Below, piece after piece: positions 1 to 9,837 of a stretch of 64,000 nucleotides of DNA. This stretch comes from Prorocentrum cordatum (taxonomy: Eukaryota > Sar > Dinophyceae > Prorocentrales > Prorocentraceae), in NCBI GenBank assembly GCA_963575745.1, contig CAUYUJ010018727.1, positions 633,393 to 697,392 of the forward strand, read 5' to 3'. Numbering within the stretch: the first letter of the stretch is position 1; the number at the start of each line of letters is the position of its first letter. The notes under the pieces were generated by a model. That model was given only the letters and a program-made list of their open reading frames with translations. It ran no database searches and was not told the origin of the DNA. The translations under genes were made by a program, and so were the position numbers.

Positions 1-1150
1 AGGTTTGTCATGTTCTGCTCGGGTATGTTATGTTATGGTGTGCTCTGTCGTCTTCTGCTAGGTCATGCTCTTCTCTTGTATGGTCTGGGGTGTTCGCAAT
101 GCCCTATGTTGTCATGGTATTGCTATTGTATGGTTTGTCGTATTCCCCCATGCTCGTTGTATGTCCGGACCTGATATGGCGTGCCATCTTGTGTTCTCGC
201 GTGTTCGTCGTCGCGATGTCCTGCTGTTGTGTTATGATATGTTCGGTGTTGCTATGTCATGGTATGATATATGTTATGACAAGCTGTGTTGTGTTGTACT
301 ATGTCCAGCGATTTTATGTTTTTGTTGTCGTCTGATATTGTATGCTATGCTCGTGTATGTTATGTGATGTTATGTGATGCAGTATTATGTCATGGTATTG
401 ATATGTTATGTTCTGGCATGTCATCTCATGCTCTGTTGCGGTATGTCATGAGCTGCTCTGCCATGTTGTGTTATGCCGTGTTCGTCGGGTTATGTAATGT
501 TCTGTGTTGGTATGTTCTGTGTTAGTTATGTGATGTTCTGTCATGTTATGGTGTTTTGCTCTGGTATGGTATGTGATGTTATGTCATGCCCTGTGTTGCC
601 ATGACATTGCTATGTTATGTCCTGTCATGCTCGTGTTATGTTCTGGCATGGTCTGTTGTGGCATGGCGTTCTCTGTCGTGTTCGTCTCAGTTTTTTTTGT
701 GATGTTGTGATATGTTCGGTTCTTTGTTGTTGTGCCATGATATGGTATGTTATGTTAAGGTTTGTTATGTTAGGCTCGGCGCTGTTCTGCTACGTTGTTA
801 TATGTCGTTTCTGTTCTGGCATGGTCTGTTCTAGTATGTTATGGGTTGTTATAATGTGTCATGACATTGGCATGCTCTGTTCTGCCATGTTATGTCATGC
901 TCGTGGTATGTTCTGGCAAAGTATGTTGTGTTATGTCGGTTTCGTCTTCGCTATGCTCGGCTGTCGTGTCATGATCAGTTCTGCGATACTGTGCCATGAT
1001 ATGATACTGTCTGAACATGTGTGTTTTGTTGTGCTCGGCTATGTTACGTTATGTGGTGTTATGTCGTCTTCTGGCATGGCATGCTCTGTCATATTATGTT
1101 ATACTCTGTTCCGTTCTGTCATGCTCTGTTCTGGCATGTTGTGTTCTGCC
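1..1150. repeat. Degenerate pentanucleotide satellite (TATGT-like)
   Basis: The whole stretch is built from five-base steps of the form NNNTG (TATGT, CATGC, TCTGT, GTATG). Open frames across it are Cys/Met/Val-rich low complexity and not genes. A related array flanks the retrotransposon at 32640-33437 and 40487-40640. Confidence 0.85.
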
Positions 1151-1300
1151 GTGTTCATCGAGGGCGCGAGGCGGGATACCCAGGACTCGGGAATCATCGG
1201 GGCAACTTGTTGTCTGGCGGCCGCGGCATGCAGGGTGGGGTTGGCTAGGGGGCCTGTTGCAATCTAACAACCCTGACCTGTCGGGTGGGGGCAAAACAAA
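1151..1300. repeat. Dispersed GGCCGCGG module, copy 1
   Basis: Contains GCGCGAGGCGGGA, then TGGCGGCCGCGGCATGCAG, then CTGTCGGGTGGGG, in the same order as the tandem copies at 40860-41400. No coding role is apparent. Confidence 0.6.
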
Positions 1301-1680
1301 ATAAGCACGGTGGGCCTGCTCACACGACCCTGGTCTCTGATGGGGGTCGGTTCCTTCCTCGCCCTGGGGCCACCAGAAAATGGCCCGCAACAGGCGGGCA
1401 GGCATAAAGTGACCCAAAATCGCTCTTAAACCATGACCCTGGGTCACACGGTGCACGAGAGGCGTACGCTCCCTCCCCCCACGTTTGTCGCCCCCCGTTA
1501 ACAAACTCCCAAGACAAAAGAACAAGCACGGCCCCGTGATAAGGCCGAGAGCATCCAGGGCCAAGACCCGTATCGCGGCCAAGCAGGCATATTTTGAGAC
1601 GGAGCCCCCACACACTGCGACTTCGGCGGTCTCGCGCGTCGTGGCGGTCAGGCAGAGACCCCCACGCTCACATCGCACAC
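1301..1680. other. No gene recognised
   Basis: Unique-looking sequence between two repeats. Open frames exist on both strands but show no recognisable domain. Confidence 0.5.
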
Positions 1681-1683
1681 ACC

Positions 1684-1709
1684 CACACACACACACACAC
1701 TTTTGGCGT
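1684..1709. repeat. (CA)n microsatellite plus TTTTGGCGT
   Basis: A CA run followed by TTTTGGCGT. The same CA plus TTTTGGCGT string recurs just to the right of MITE-N1 copy 1 (about 1891-1911), so the mobile element sits within a duplicated context. Confidence 0.7.
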
Positions 1710-1725
1710 CGCGGCCCTGACACAC

Positions 1726-1892
1726 TCACCACCCACCAAACCACCCCAACCCAACCCGAAGGCTCAGATTTACCCTCAGCTTCCAGTGGGGGGGGGTCGG
1801 GAAACATCGAAAAAACACATATGGAACCCTTACCCCCCCCAACCCGAAATTCGGGTCTTCGGGTTGGGTTGGGGTGGTCTGGTAGGTAGTCA
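1726..1892. mobile_element. MITE-N1 foldback element, copy 1
   Basis: About 167 bp. The inverted arms share the core CCACCCCAACCCAACCCGAA near the left end and its reverse complement near the right end, which closes with TAGTCA. A second hairpin (AACCCGAAATTCGGGT) lies inside the right arm. CACAC on both sides may be the target duplication, but the CA-rich context makes this uncertain. There is no ORF, so it is non-autonomous. Other copies are at 17490, 29756 and 40685. Confidence 0.8.
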
Positions 1893-1910
1893 CACACACA
1901 CACTTTTGGC

Positions 1911-2029
1911 GTTGAGGAGGAGGAGGAGGAGGAGGAGGAGGAGGAGGAAGAGGAGGAGGAGGAGGAGGAGGAGGAGGCGGAGGCGGAGGCGGAGGCGGAG
2001 GAGGAGGAGGAGGAGGAGGAGGAGGAGGC
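1911..2029. repeat. (GGA)n microsatellite
   Basis: Nearly pure GGA with some GGC interruptions. It produces poly-Arg, poly-Glu/Gly or (reverse strand) poly-Ser/Pro/Leu frames that are artefacts. Confidence 0.9.
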
Positions 2030-2864
2030 GCCCCAGCTCTGGGCCCTCCCCCCTCCGAGGCCCGCCGCGGTCCGGACGCTCTCGCCGGACGTCGCGGGGA
2101 GCCAAGGCCCGTGCCTTGCCCCAGGCCCAGGGGCCCAGGAGATGTGCGCGAGCGCTTCGGTGGCGCCGGGGCCCACTGCGGAGAGGGGAGCGTTACGTCA
2201 TCCCCCCCCCCTCCCCATAACGCGGGTGATCGCCAGGGATAAACAAAAGCATTCCCCCCGCTTGACATCTTTCTAGGTACGTGGTCGCTCCCCGCGCCTC
2301 CAGGCGTCGGGAAGACTTGCTGCACGCGGATAATGTCACAGTCCCCCTCTGTGTTGGACCCCCGATTGTTCCCCCCGACCATTCCTTTCACGCCCCCCTT
2401 CGAGGGCTCGCTGGAGTAATTACTGTGATCTCGCGCGCCAGGCAGCGCCGAAGATGCCGAAGCTGGGCAGCGGATTGCCCAGCGTCGGGTTTAGCCATCG
2501 GGCCGATCGGGGGGGGGAGGAGGGAGGGATCTGAAGACGCTGCGAGATGATGACAGCAGCTGATACTTCGCCGAGAGCTTGACAGCACGCTTGACCGACG
2601 CAACAAGGCAGGGCCGACCGCGTGGACATTAACGCCCAAGCTCCCGCGTAAGATCTCGCGCAAGGGCTCCTCTCCTCGTGGCAGGCTGCGTTGTCGGTCA
2701 GCATAGACCATCGCGTAAGGTAGCGGTGTCCTCGTGCATTAGACCCCTATCAGCGTCGCCGATTGGCCGCCATGCCATACTGCACAACGTCTTTCGGCAG
2801 TCGGCTGCCCCCCGTTGGCCTGGCCCGCCTGCCGGAGGTCCCCTTGGAGGAGGTGGCCGACACC
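2030..2864. other. No gene recognised upstream of the PDZ-like gene
   Basis: GC-rich sequence with no domain visible. It may contain the promoter and 5' UTR of the PDZ-like gene. An in-frame ATG at 2763 could extend that protein's N-terminus by 34 residues. Confidence 0.4.
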
Positions 2865-2921
2865 ATGGAGTTCCAGGTTGTCTTGGACAGGAGTAGTACG
2901 GAGCAAAAGTTCGGCATCCAG
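2865..2921 (+). CDS. PDZ-like protein, exon 1
   Basis: Encodes 19 residues, MEFQVVLDRS...KFGIQ, the first strand and carboxylate-binding-loop region typical of short dinoflagellate PDZ-like proteins. The ATG at 2865 sits in GACACCATGG and is preferred, although an upstream in-frame ATG at 2763 is possible. The exon ends CAG followed by GTGCGTTG, a strong GT donor, in phase 0. PDZ domains bind C-terminal peptides of partners; no partner can be named here. With exons 2 and 3 it gives about 153 residues. The family call is inference from the combined three exons. Confidence 0.6.
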
Positions 2922-3057
2922 GTGCGTTGCCGCGCCTATCCGCCGCCTCGCGTTTTGGCATGAGCTAGGAAGCTTCTTTGACAGCGGCATGACAATTCAT
3001 GGCTTTCCAGGTTGAGAGCAGATTTCAGAGAACATTAGCTCAGGGGGGCCGCATCGA

Positions 3058-3191
3058 CCAGGGCTGGACCTAAACGCTGGTTTGCTGGATTTCGATTGTG
3101 TTTTGTTTTTCTTGTCGGGGGGGAGGTACAGGAAAACAGGTAGAGCAAACCGGACAATAAAACGAACAACAGCGTTTAGGTCCAGCCCTGG
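3058..3191. mobile_element. Short terminal-inverted-repeat element in PDZ intron 1
   Basis: Perfect 22-bp inverted ends: CCAGGGCTGGACCTAAACGC... at 3058-3079 and its reverse complement at 3170-3191. The 90-bp interior has no ORF. CATCG occurs beside both ends and may be a 5-bp target duplication, offset by one base on the left. Confidence 0.7.
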
Positions 3192-3248
3192 CATCGGCCC
3201 CGAATCGCCCATTCACCTCTGATAGGGGCCCGCTGGTCCGCCCCGCCC

Positions 3249-3335
3249 AGAAGCGTGCGGATTCGCTATCGGGGGGGCAATAGCCGATCTATCGGTGATG
3301 TATTGCCGATTCCAGCTTGATGTTTCCCCTCCCCG
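3249..3335. repeat. Dispersed CGATCTATCGG repeat family C, copy 1
   Basis: Begins GTGCGGATTCGCTATCGG, continues through GCCGATCTATCGGTGATGTA and ends with TTGCCGATTCCAG. The same order appears at 5690 and 14145. Confidence 0.65.
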
Positions 3336-3625
3336 ATCTGGTCCCTCCCTTGTGTTGGCCATTAATATTCACCGAAGCGGCACGTAGGGATGTGCAATGC
3401 GCGAAAGACAAGAACACATGCACGCCATGCATGTTGATGGGACGAGCAAAAAGTCACGTTAAGGATGCGTTCCCAGTTTTCCAACTTGTTCAGGCTTCCT
3501 AAGAAGGTCTAACGATCCGCACTTTGTGGAAACGTGCGGAAGCAGTGACCCTAAATGAGTGGCAGGCGTAGCCGATCATTGAATTGCAAAGGCAGGCGGT
3601 GCAGGAGGGAAACAGCTGAAAGGGA

Positions 3626-3650
3626 GACACACACACACACACACACACAC
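3626..3650. repeat. (CA)n microsatellite at an intron 3' end
   Basis: The CA run lies directly before the TCCAG acceptor of PDZ exon 2, where a polypyrimidine tract would normally be. Confidence 0.8.
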
Positions 3651-3655
3651 TCCAG

Positions 3656-3847
3656 TCGCGGCAAGTACGCTGGCAGATCACCTACAAGCTCGACGCCGAC
3701 ACGAGGCATCTCGTGGTGCAGTCCCTGAAGCCTACGGGCGTCTGTGCACACCACAACTGGGAGATGCGCCACTTCCCGCGCGAGTGCGCCCTCTTCCAGC
3801 AGCAAGTCGCCCCGGGGGACGAGGTCGTAAAGGTGAACGGCTCCCAG
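3656..3847 (+). CDS. PDZ-like protein, exon 2
   Basis: Encodes 64 residues in the frame SRQVRWQITYKL...APGDEVVKVNGSQ. The APGDEVVKVNG segment is the conserved PDZ core (the GD...VNG turn before helix B). The acceptor is TCCAG at 3651-3655, in phase 0 and in register with exon 1. The exon appears to end at CAG (3845-3847). The intron would then start with GA and end with AG at 6210-6211, a non-canonical class reported in dinoflagellates. CCCAGGACCC is identical at both ends of that intron, so the exact cut cannot be fixed from sequence. Confidence 0.65.
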
Positions 3848-4084
3848 GACCCGGACGAGTTCTCTGGATCTTTCTCGGATGTTTCCAGATTTCTCGGGAT
3901 GCTTGTGCAGGCCTACGAAGCCCTCCCGAGGTCTCTGGGCATTTCCAGAGCTCTCTGGAGGTCCGTGGAGGTCTCTGGAGACCTCATCCCTTCAGGCTGA
4001 ATCCAAAGCGCTCTGGACGCCAGCGGAGGCCTCGGGAGGTCCTCGCGGAGCTTTCGTCCCAAAGAGATGCTCCAAGACCTCGAT

Positions 4085-4285
4085 CCGATACCCCTCTCGA
4101 GATGGGGTGGTCCGAGGAGGTGAATCGAAACATCTCGCCGCGTCGCCGATGTATCGGCGGCGATGCGGCTGGATATGGAGCCCGATTTTCTTCATTGCGT
4201 CGCCGCCTGCCCATCGCCGATGAGTCGGCGATGCGGCGCGGTTCTCTGACACCATCTACTCGGACCCCACCCCTCCTGCATATCC
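4085..4285. mobile_element. Foldback element B, degenerate copy 1
   Basis: Multiple self-complementary CATCGCCGATG / CGGCGATGCGG blocks flanking CCCGATTTTCTTC, with CCATCTACTCGGACCCCA near the right edge. More complete copies are at 13806 and 43652. It lies inside PDZ intron 2. Confidence 0.55.
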
Positions 4286-4894
4286 GACTGTGAGTGTTGC
4301 AATCCACGGACCGCAGGAGTCTCGACCCTTCCCGGGGGATACTTTCCCATGCCGGATTGAAGGGTTTTGAGCGGACTCGGGCCGTTGTTTCGCGGAGTCC
4401 ATAGCGGGCATCGGTTACCAATCGATAACCTGCTGTGGACTCGACGCCAATCGACGATTGGCATCAGCACCGTCGGAGCGTGCCCGCTGGGGCTTCAGAG
4501 CGACCCCTGGAAGCCGATACAAGGAGAAGTACCAGGATTTCAGTGGAGCAAGAGATCATGATAATGGTACGTTCTGAGATGTTCTGGGTTCCCTAGATTT
4601 CCTGATATTTCGCACGGGCTGTATTAACGATGGCCGCTGGACATACTCTGTGAACTCCTGGAACGTATCGAGAGCCAATCCAATCATGACATCGCCGTCC
4701 CCGTCTTAGAACAAACTCAATCCCATTGACATCTGGGTCTGGGCGGCTTGCAGGCTCTCTTCCGAGAGATTTCACAGGAGGCTTCCAGGAGGTCTTCCGA
4801 AGAGGTCCCTCTCGGAGGCCCGAAGAGGCCCCGAGACGCTCCAGAACCTCAGGGCCTCGCTCACAGGAGCCCGAGGAGATGAAGTCGCACCTGC

Positions 4895-4978
4895 ACGGCA
4901 GGAGGAGGATGAGGAGGAGGAACAGTACGAGGAGGAGGAGGAGGAGGAGGAGGAGGAGGGGGAGGAGGAGGAGGGCTG
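4895..4978. repeat. (GGA)n microsatellite
   Basis: GGA array with a few GAT and ACA interruptions, within PDZ intron 2. Confidence 0.85.
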
Positions 4979-5684
4979 GAGAATGAGAACCTCCCAGGGC
5001 CCCGCGGAGATGACGTCGCACAGGAATTCCGGAGGCCTCCAAGGCCACAGAGATCCCCGGAGCCTGTATCTAAAGACACTCAAGAACCTCCGGCTCGTCG
5101 CTCCCCGGGCGGCGCGCTTCAGGCATGGGCCCCAAGACCTCCCGACCCTTTCACGTGGACAGTGTTCATCCCGAGATGTTTCTGTTGACAGTGCCGGGGG
5201 CCAGAAGCCGGCCTCCAGAGAACCAAAATAGTGAAGCCACACCAGCCGCCTCGGTTGTGTTCGAGCCACCGGATCTTTGGGCCCCAGGGCCCCGAGGAGA
5301 TGAAGACGCACCTGCTCGCCCCCATCCCACCCAGCCCTCCCGCTGGAACAGACGCTCCAGCCGTGCACCGGCCAAGAACTGCAGCAACCATCGCCGCTCC
5401 CACTCTGACATCCGCCGAGATGATTTGTTTCAATCTGAGGCCCCAGAGGTCCCGACCGCTTCCCTGGGGGCATCTGCTCGCCCCGGATCCATTCTTGATG
5501 GCACCGAGGCCCGATAGCGGCCCCCAGAGGCGCATGTCGGAGGAAAAAACCCAGCAATGCAAGCAATCATGTCGTCGGATATCTGGGATCGCCGCGCCCA
5601 TGCGCCGCAGGACCCCGCGAGATGAAGGCGTACCTGCTCGCCCATAACAATCAATACCCGATTGGGACCCGATAGCCCCCCCGT

Positions 5685-5770
5685 CTGGGAACGTGCGGAT
5701 TCGCTATCGGCAACGTATCGCCGATCTATCCGCGATGTTTCGCCGATTCCAGATCGACGTCTCCCCTCTT
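5685..5770. repeat. Dispersed repeat family C, copy 2
   Basis: GTGCGGATTCGCTATCGG, then CGCCGATCTATCCGCGATG, then CGCCGATTCCAGATCGACG, parallel to the copies at 3249 and 14145. Confidence 0.65.
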
Positions 5771-6211
5771 GAGCCAGACTGAGAATGTTCCCCCCTCAAT
5801 ACGCCCCAGTCGGAGGAAGGAGAGGCGACACCACCACCAGGGGGCCACCTCCAGTAAGGGGGACCGCTGATGCCTCCCCGAGCTGGGGATGAAGGATGTC
5901 TCGAGCTAATCAGAGGAGGGGACCACACCACCTGGAGGACACCCCCTGGCTCCTCGCGCAAGTGGTGGTGGTGCCGGTCTTCTTTTTCTGCTTCCTATAC
6001 CCTTCCCCGAAGACACCCAGAAGCCCTCCGCGGTGACTCCTCCGCGCCGCGAGCACTTCACCCGGGGGCCGGCAGCCACCGCCGCGCCCCTGCCCCCCAG
6101 AGGACCCCGAGGAGATGAAGGCCCACCTCCTCGCCTCCCCAACATGGGGATCGCAGCTACTTGACATGATCTTCTTCTTTTCTTGGGTATCGGAAGTCCT
6201 GGGGCCCCCAG

Positions 6212-6424
6212 GACCCCGAGGAGATGAAGGCCCACCTCCTCGCCTCCAACAACGTGCACCTGCACGTGCTGCGGCCCTCCGCTGGTCGGCAGGCGGCCCG
6301 CGACGCCATCCGGGCCGAGCGCGAGCGGCAGGCCGGGCAGCTGCCGGGGCCGCCGGCGCCCCTGGGCGCGCCGGCGCCGGGCGCGCCGGCTCCGCGGGCG
6401 CCGCCCGGATCGACGCTGCGCTGA
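6212..6424 (+). CDS. PDZ-like protein, terminal exon 3
   Basis: Encodes 70 residues, DPEEMKAHLLASNNVHLHVLRP..., then an Ala/Pro/Gly-rich tail and a TGA stop at 6422-6424. EEMKAHLL plus VHLHVLR reads as helix B and the last strand of a PDZ fold, directly continuing VNGSQ from exon 2. The acceptor CAG ends at 6211 in phase 0. The basic stretch RDAIRAERERQ precedes the Pro/Ala tail. The three exons give a plausible complete small protein of 153 residues. Splicing is inferred from frame agreement, not shown. Confidence 0.6.
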   Translation, partial: DPEEMKAHLLASNNVHLHVLRPSAGRQAARDAIRAERERQAGQLPGPPAPLGAPAPGAPAPRAPPGSTLR

Positions 6425-6454
6425 AAAAGGGCGTCTGCACCAAGACTGGGCTCC

Positions 6455-6650
6455 TCCTCCCTCCTCCTCCCCCTCCTCCTCCTCCTCCTCCTCCATCCTC
6501 CTCCTCCTGCTCCTCCTCCTCCTCCTCCTCCTCCTCCTCCTCCTCCTCCTGCTCCTCCTTCTCCTCCTCCTCCTCCTCCTCCTCCTCCTCCTCCTCCCCT
6601 CCTCCTCGTCCTCCTCCTCCTTCTTCTCACCCTCCTCCCCCTCCCCCTCC
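6455..6650. repeat. (TCC)n microsatellite
   Basis: Long TCC array with CTG and TTC interruptions immediately 3' of the PDZ-like gene. Confidence 0.9.
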
Positions 6651-7230
6651 ACCTGGACGGGGAGGGGGGAAGGTCTTAGAGAAAATGGGCCCGTCCAGGC
6701 AGGCAACTTCCGCCTCGAGACGAGTCCCTGTGGCGGTCCCTTCGCTTGGACCCCGAGCCAATTCGAGTTTCCCGTTGGATTTCCGGCAAGCCTTTGCACC
6801 CCACGCATGTGCTGTAGCGCAAGTCATCTTTTTTCTTTCGTGGCGAGTGCGGGTCCTTGTCCTGCCGTCACGCACGGACCGCATGCTGTAACCAAGGCGC
6901 AGTTGGGAGTTTTGCAAAGGATTTGTAAAGGCCTTCCGACGAAGACCGCCGCATCTTGGGCTGATGCATCAATATTCTGTCCTAGCGGCCAGTCCCTGGC
7001 AGGTGTTCTGCCCTTCGAGCTTGGGTGTTAGCGGTGTATTGCAAAACCCTCCTCCACTTTCTCCCCCTCCTCTACCCAGACCTCCAACGATTTAAACAAT
7101 GCAGTGCGGAGGTGTTCGTTCTTTTCGTCACCAGGGCCGTCGAACAACGACTTTCGGGGGTGCCGTATCAAAAAGACATACAGGGAAGCTCTGAGGAATG
7201 CACCCATAGCTAATTGACGGGCTTGAAGGT
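6651..7230. other. No gene recognised
   Basis: Mixed-composition sequence without a recognisable coding domain. Confidence 0.5.
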
Positions 7231-7235
7231 TGCAG

Positions 7236-7281
7236 ACATCTGCCGGTCCCGGCACGTGCAGGACAGGCTTGGGCGGGAAGA

Positions 7282-7328
<47 letters not shown>

Positions 7329-7334
7329 GAGGGT
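7236..7334 (+). CDS. Candidate polyglutamine exon
   Basis: After an acceptor-like TTGCAG, one frame reads DICRSRHVQDRLGREEE, then 13 pure CAG codons (7286-7324), then RRG and a good donor GGGTAAGATC. The frame is closed upstream by a stop, so it must be entered by splicing. It could equally be a chance open frame around a CAG microsatellite. No function is assigned. Confidence 0.3.
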
Positions 7335-7339
7335 AAGAT

Positions 7340-8105
7340 CAGGGATGTGGGGCATTGTGTTGTCGCTTTCTCTTGCTTCTCCGTTGTGTTGCGCGCCAGC
7401 GGGCGCGGGTGGACCAGGCGGAGTCGTCTCCAGCGCCTTTCAGTCAGTCAGGAGCAGCAGCGGGGGAAAGAGGAGGGACGGATGAGGGAGGGAGGGCGAG
7501 GATGAGAGGGAAGGCATGTAGGGCAGGATCAGTAGCAGATTCCGGGCTTCGAGCCCAGTGGTCGGTGACAGTTGCCAGCACCCGTGCGCGCGCAGGTAGT
7601 TTTTAGGATCAGGCAGGGAGCTGCGCCGCATGCCGCTGTTCCCTGCCCCCCCGCGCGGATAGCAAACTCGGCCGCCGAAGGCGTGGGCGGCGCCGGGTCT
7701 TCAGAGGGCAGGGAGGACCCAGCTCTTCGGGCGACGCCGACATCACAGACGGCACGCCAGCCCTGACCGTGGCGATCTTGCGCCTCGGGGACTGGCACCG
7801 GGTGTCAACGGTGGTCACCCCCCCAGGGCTCGTTCCGGCTCCTCCGGTTCGATTCGTTCCGATTTCCGTGGCCTCGAATTCCGATTCGATACGGCTTCGG
7901 ATTCTGTTGCGGGCTCCAGTTCATCAATGGAGCCTACCAGCCTTCCGATTTCCGCCGATTTGATTGCGCTCGACACGGCCGCAGGCATCCGCCGATCAAG
8001 TTCATTCCGATCGCCGATTCAACTCCTCGATCCGATTATGGGCTTGCCTGACCCCTCGGGCCAGGCCAAGCGCGGGCGTGTGCACGGACTCGGCCGCGCG
8101 CAGAG
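7340..8105. other. No gene recognised
   Basis: No domain seen. The stretch at about 7825-8040 has degenerate TCCGATT / CGATTC repeats. Confidence 0.45.
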
Positions 8106-8109
8106 TGGA

Positions 8110-8325
8110 TTCGGGTATGGCCAGGGCCCCAGGTAAGGGGACCCAGTTAGTGGTAGGGCCCCGGAGCCCCTAAATTGGCCAGAATCACGAAACCAGGTCT
8201 GCCGTAGCTGGTGTTTCTCGGGTGACGGCAGCTCCGGTCAGTGGAGCGGGGCGGGGGGGGGGGCGTCCCCCAGTACACAGCATTGAACCAGGTCCCACGA
8301 ATCCCAGTTCTGCCAGCGCCCGGAG
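8110..8325. repeat. Dispersed repeat family D, copy 1 (empty MITE site)
   Basis: Homologous along its length to 17390-17745: shared GGCCAGAATCACGAAACC-like, TGGTGTTTCT, CGGGTGACGGCAG and GCCAGCGCCC segments. This copy lacks the 177-bp MITE-N1 insertion between GTTTCT and CGGGTG (about 8216-8219). Confidence 0.75.
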
Positions 8326-8489
8326 TGTGCGCGAGGGCGGCGGCCTTCTCAGAGCGTGAATTACCTACCCCGCTTTCGCTTCCAAGCAAAACCAAGCCAT
8401 ACCACGCGCCTCCTCGTCCAGCGGCGAGAGCAGTGCAGGCTGCATTGTTTTGTGGTATCTCTTGGAAGCGAGGGTGGTCAAAAGCGAGG

Positions 8490-8658
8490 TACACCTTTGG
8501 CGATGCTTAAGAAAACTTAAGTTTTCGGCCAGAGTCTCGATTATTCTTAACGTTTCAATCTAAGTCTTAAGATTTTAGTAGAAGAGTTGGATGTTTGTTC
8601 AAGTTCTGAGACTATGAATTTCTGAACCCATGATTTCTTAAGCATTTCGCAGGGTGTA
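8490..8658. mobile_element. MITE-N2, AT-rich terminal-inverted-repeat element, copy 1
   Basis: 169 bp, much more AT-rich than its surroundings. The left end TACACCTTTGGCGATGCTTA and right end TAAGCATTTCGCAGGGTGTA are imperfect inverted repeats. No ORF. A second copy (48181-48347) keeps the same ends. No clear target duplication is visible. Confidence 0.8.
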
Positions 8659-8931
8659 GGTTTGTTTTCCCCCTGTTCTCAGAAGGCAGGGCGGTCAGTT
8701 CTTGGGCAGATGGCCGCCCCCGTGCCTCGGGAGGGCAAGTCGGGGGTGGACAGAACCCCCAACAGTGACACGTCGATTAGTGAATTGTCCGTTTTCGGTT
8801 CTCGAGAGGGCGCCGTGGCCGTTATTTTCCAGGCTTGCGCCCGCCAGATTTGGGCCCGAGGTCGTTTTCACTAAACCACGTTTTACTTTTGATGGGCCTG
8901 TTTTCCACCACCACCACCACCACCATAAGTT

Positions 8932-9113
8932 GGAGGGGGGAAGGAGGAGGGGGAGGAGGAGGAGGAGGAGGAGGAGGAGGAGGAGGAGGAGGAGGAGGGG
9001 GGAGGAGGAGGAGAGGAGGAGGAGGGAGGAGGAGGAGGAGGAGGGGGAGGAGGGAGGAGGAGGAGGAGGAGGAGGAGGGGGAGGAGGAGGAGGAGGAGGA
9101 CCCCCTCCCCCTC
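8932..9113. repeat. (GGA)n microsatellite
   Basis: Long GGA array with GGGG interruptions, flanked by a (CAC)n run on the left and (GGT)n on the right; these flanks can pair with each other. Confidence 0.9.
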
Positions 9114-9246
9114 CTTAATTAAGGTGGTGGTGGTGGGAAACAAGCCCACCAGATCTGTCCGAAGGCACGGTGGCTCCTCGACAGTAACACGATGATGGAT
9201 TCCCCACAGCGGCGTGTCACTGGTACTGCTTCTGCTTCACTAGCTA

Positions 9247-9376
9247 ATGCTGGAGGAAGGCTCTAGCGATCAAGGCATGGATCGAGATCTGTTCCGTGGT
9301 ACGACGAGGCTGGTCGACACGGGTAGAGACGGAGTGCTCACGTCCGATCAGTGGTACGGCGCCGTCGACAGCGAAG
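9247..9376 (+). CDS. Candidate exon of an EF-hand-like protein
   Basis: The frame from the ATG at 9247 reads MLEEGSSDQG...RLVDTGRDGVLTSDQWYGAVDSEG. DTGRDGVLTSDQ has the spacing of a 12-residue EF-hand calcium loop (D at 1, D at 5, G at 6, hydrophobic at 8), with Q instead of the usual E at position 12, so calcium binding may be weak. A donor GAAG/GTCGGG ends the segment in phase 1. Partner exons were not found, and the ATG may be internal. Confidence 0.35.
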
Positions 9377-9837
9377 GTCGGGCCACGCAATCAAGCAGTC
9401 TTGTCACAGCGAGCGCATCGCCGCCCTGCCCAGCAAACACTCCGAGCCACCAAACACCGCCCCGCCCGCCCCACCTACCCCGGCCTTATAAGGAGCCTTC
9501 TTACACCAGGCAGGCAGAGGATGATGGTAGATCGCTCCAGGGTGTTCCGCAACGCTCTCAGAGCGTCCCAGCATGCTCAGGACCGGCCGTGGCGTTACAT
9601 CTTCCAGGCCCGCCAACTCTCAGATATTCCCGATGTATCATCATCCGAACATGTCCTCATGCTGCCTGTGCATCCTACCTTTTGCAGCGGCTCCTGCCTT
9701 CTTGGAACAGCTTTTGTTCTTAGAGGCCTCCTGCCCTTCTTAGAAGCCTCCTGCCTCGCTGAGAGGTGTTCACCCCGCGTGCTTCCTCAGAAAAGCCCCT
9801 GCTGAGACTTCGGACAGGTCCTCGAACCCACCAGTCC

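Larger units (their letters stand above)
4861..6140 (+). repeat. Five decayed copies of the PDZ exon 3 start inside intron 2
   Basis: An acceptor-like CAG followed by GRSCCCCGAGGAGATGA-type sequence occurs at about 4864, 4995, 5285, 5608 and 6099, with CACCTGCTCGCC or a variant after most copies. The true exon 3 start at 6210 has the same string. A sixth, weaker relative (CCCAGGACCCGGACGAG) overlaps the end of exon 2 at 3844. They could be duplicated or alternative exons, or products of repeated local copying. None continues into the full exon 3 reading frame. Confidence 0.65.

Noticed and set aside
1094-2391. Long open frames rich in Ser, Pro, Leu, Arg or Glu across the GGA array
   Set aside because: They are the six-frame translation of a (GGA)n microsatellite and have no sequence outside the repeat that resembles a domain.
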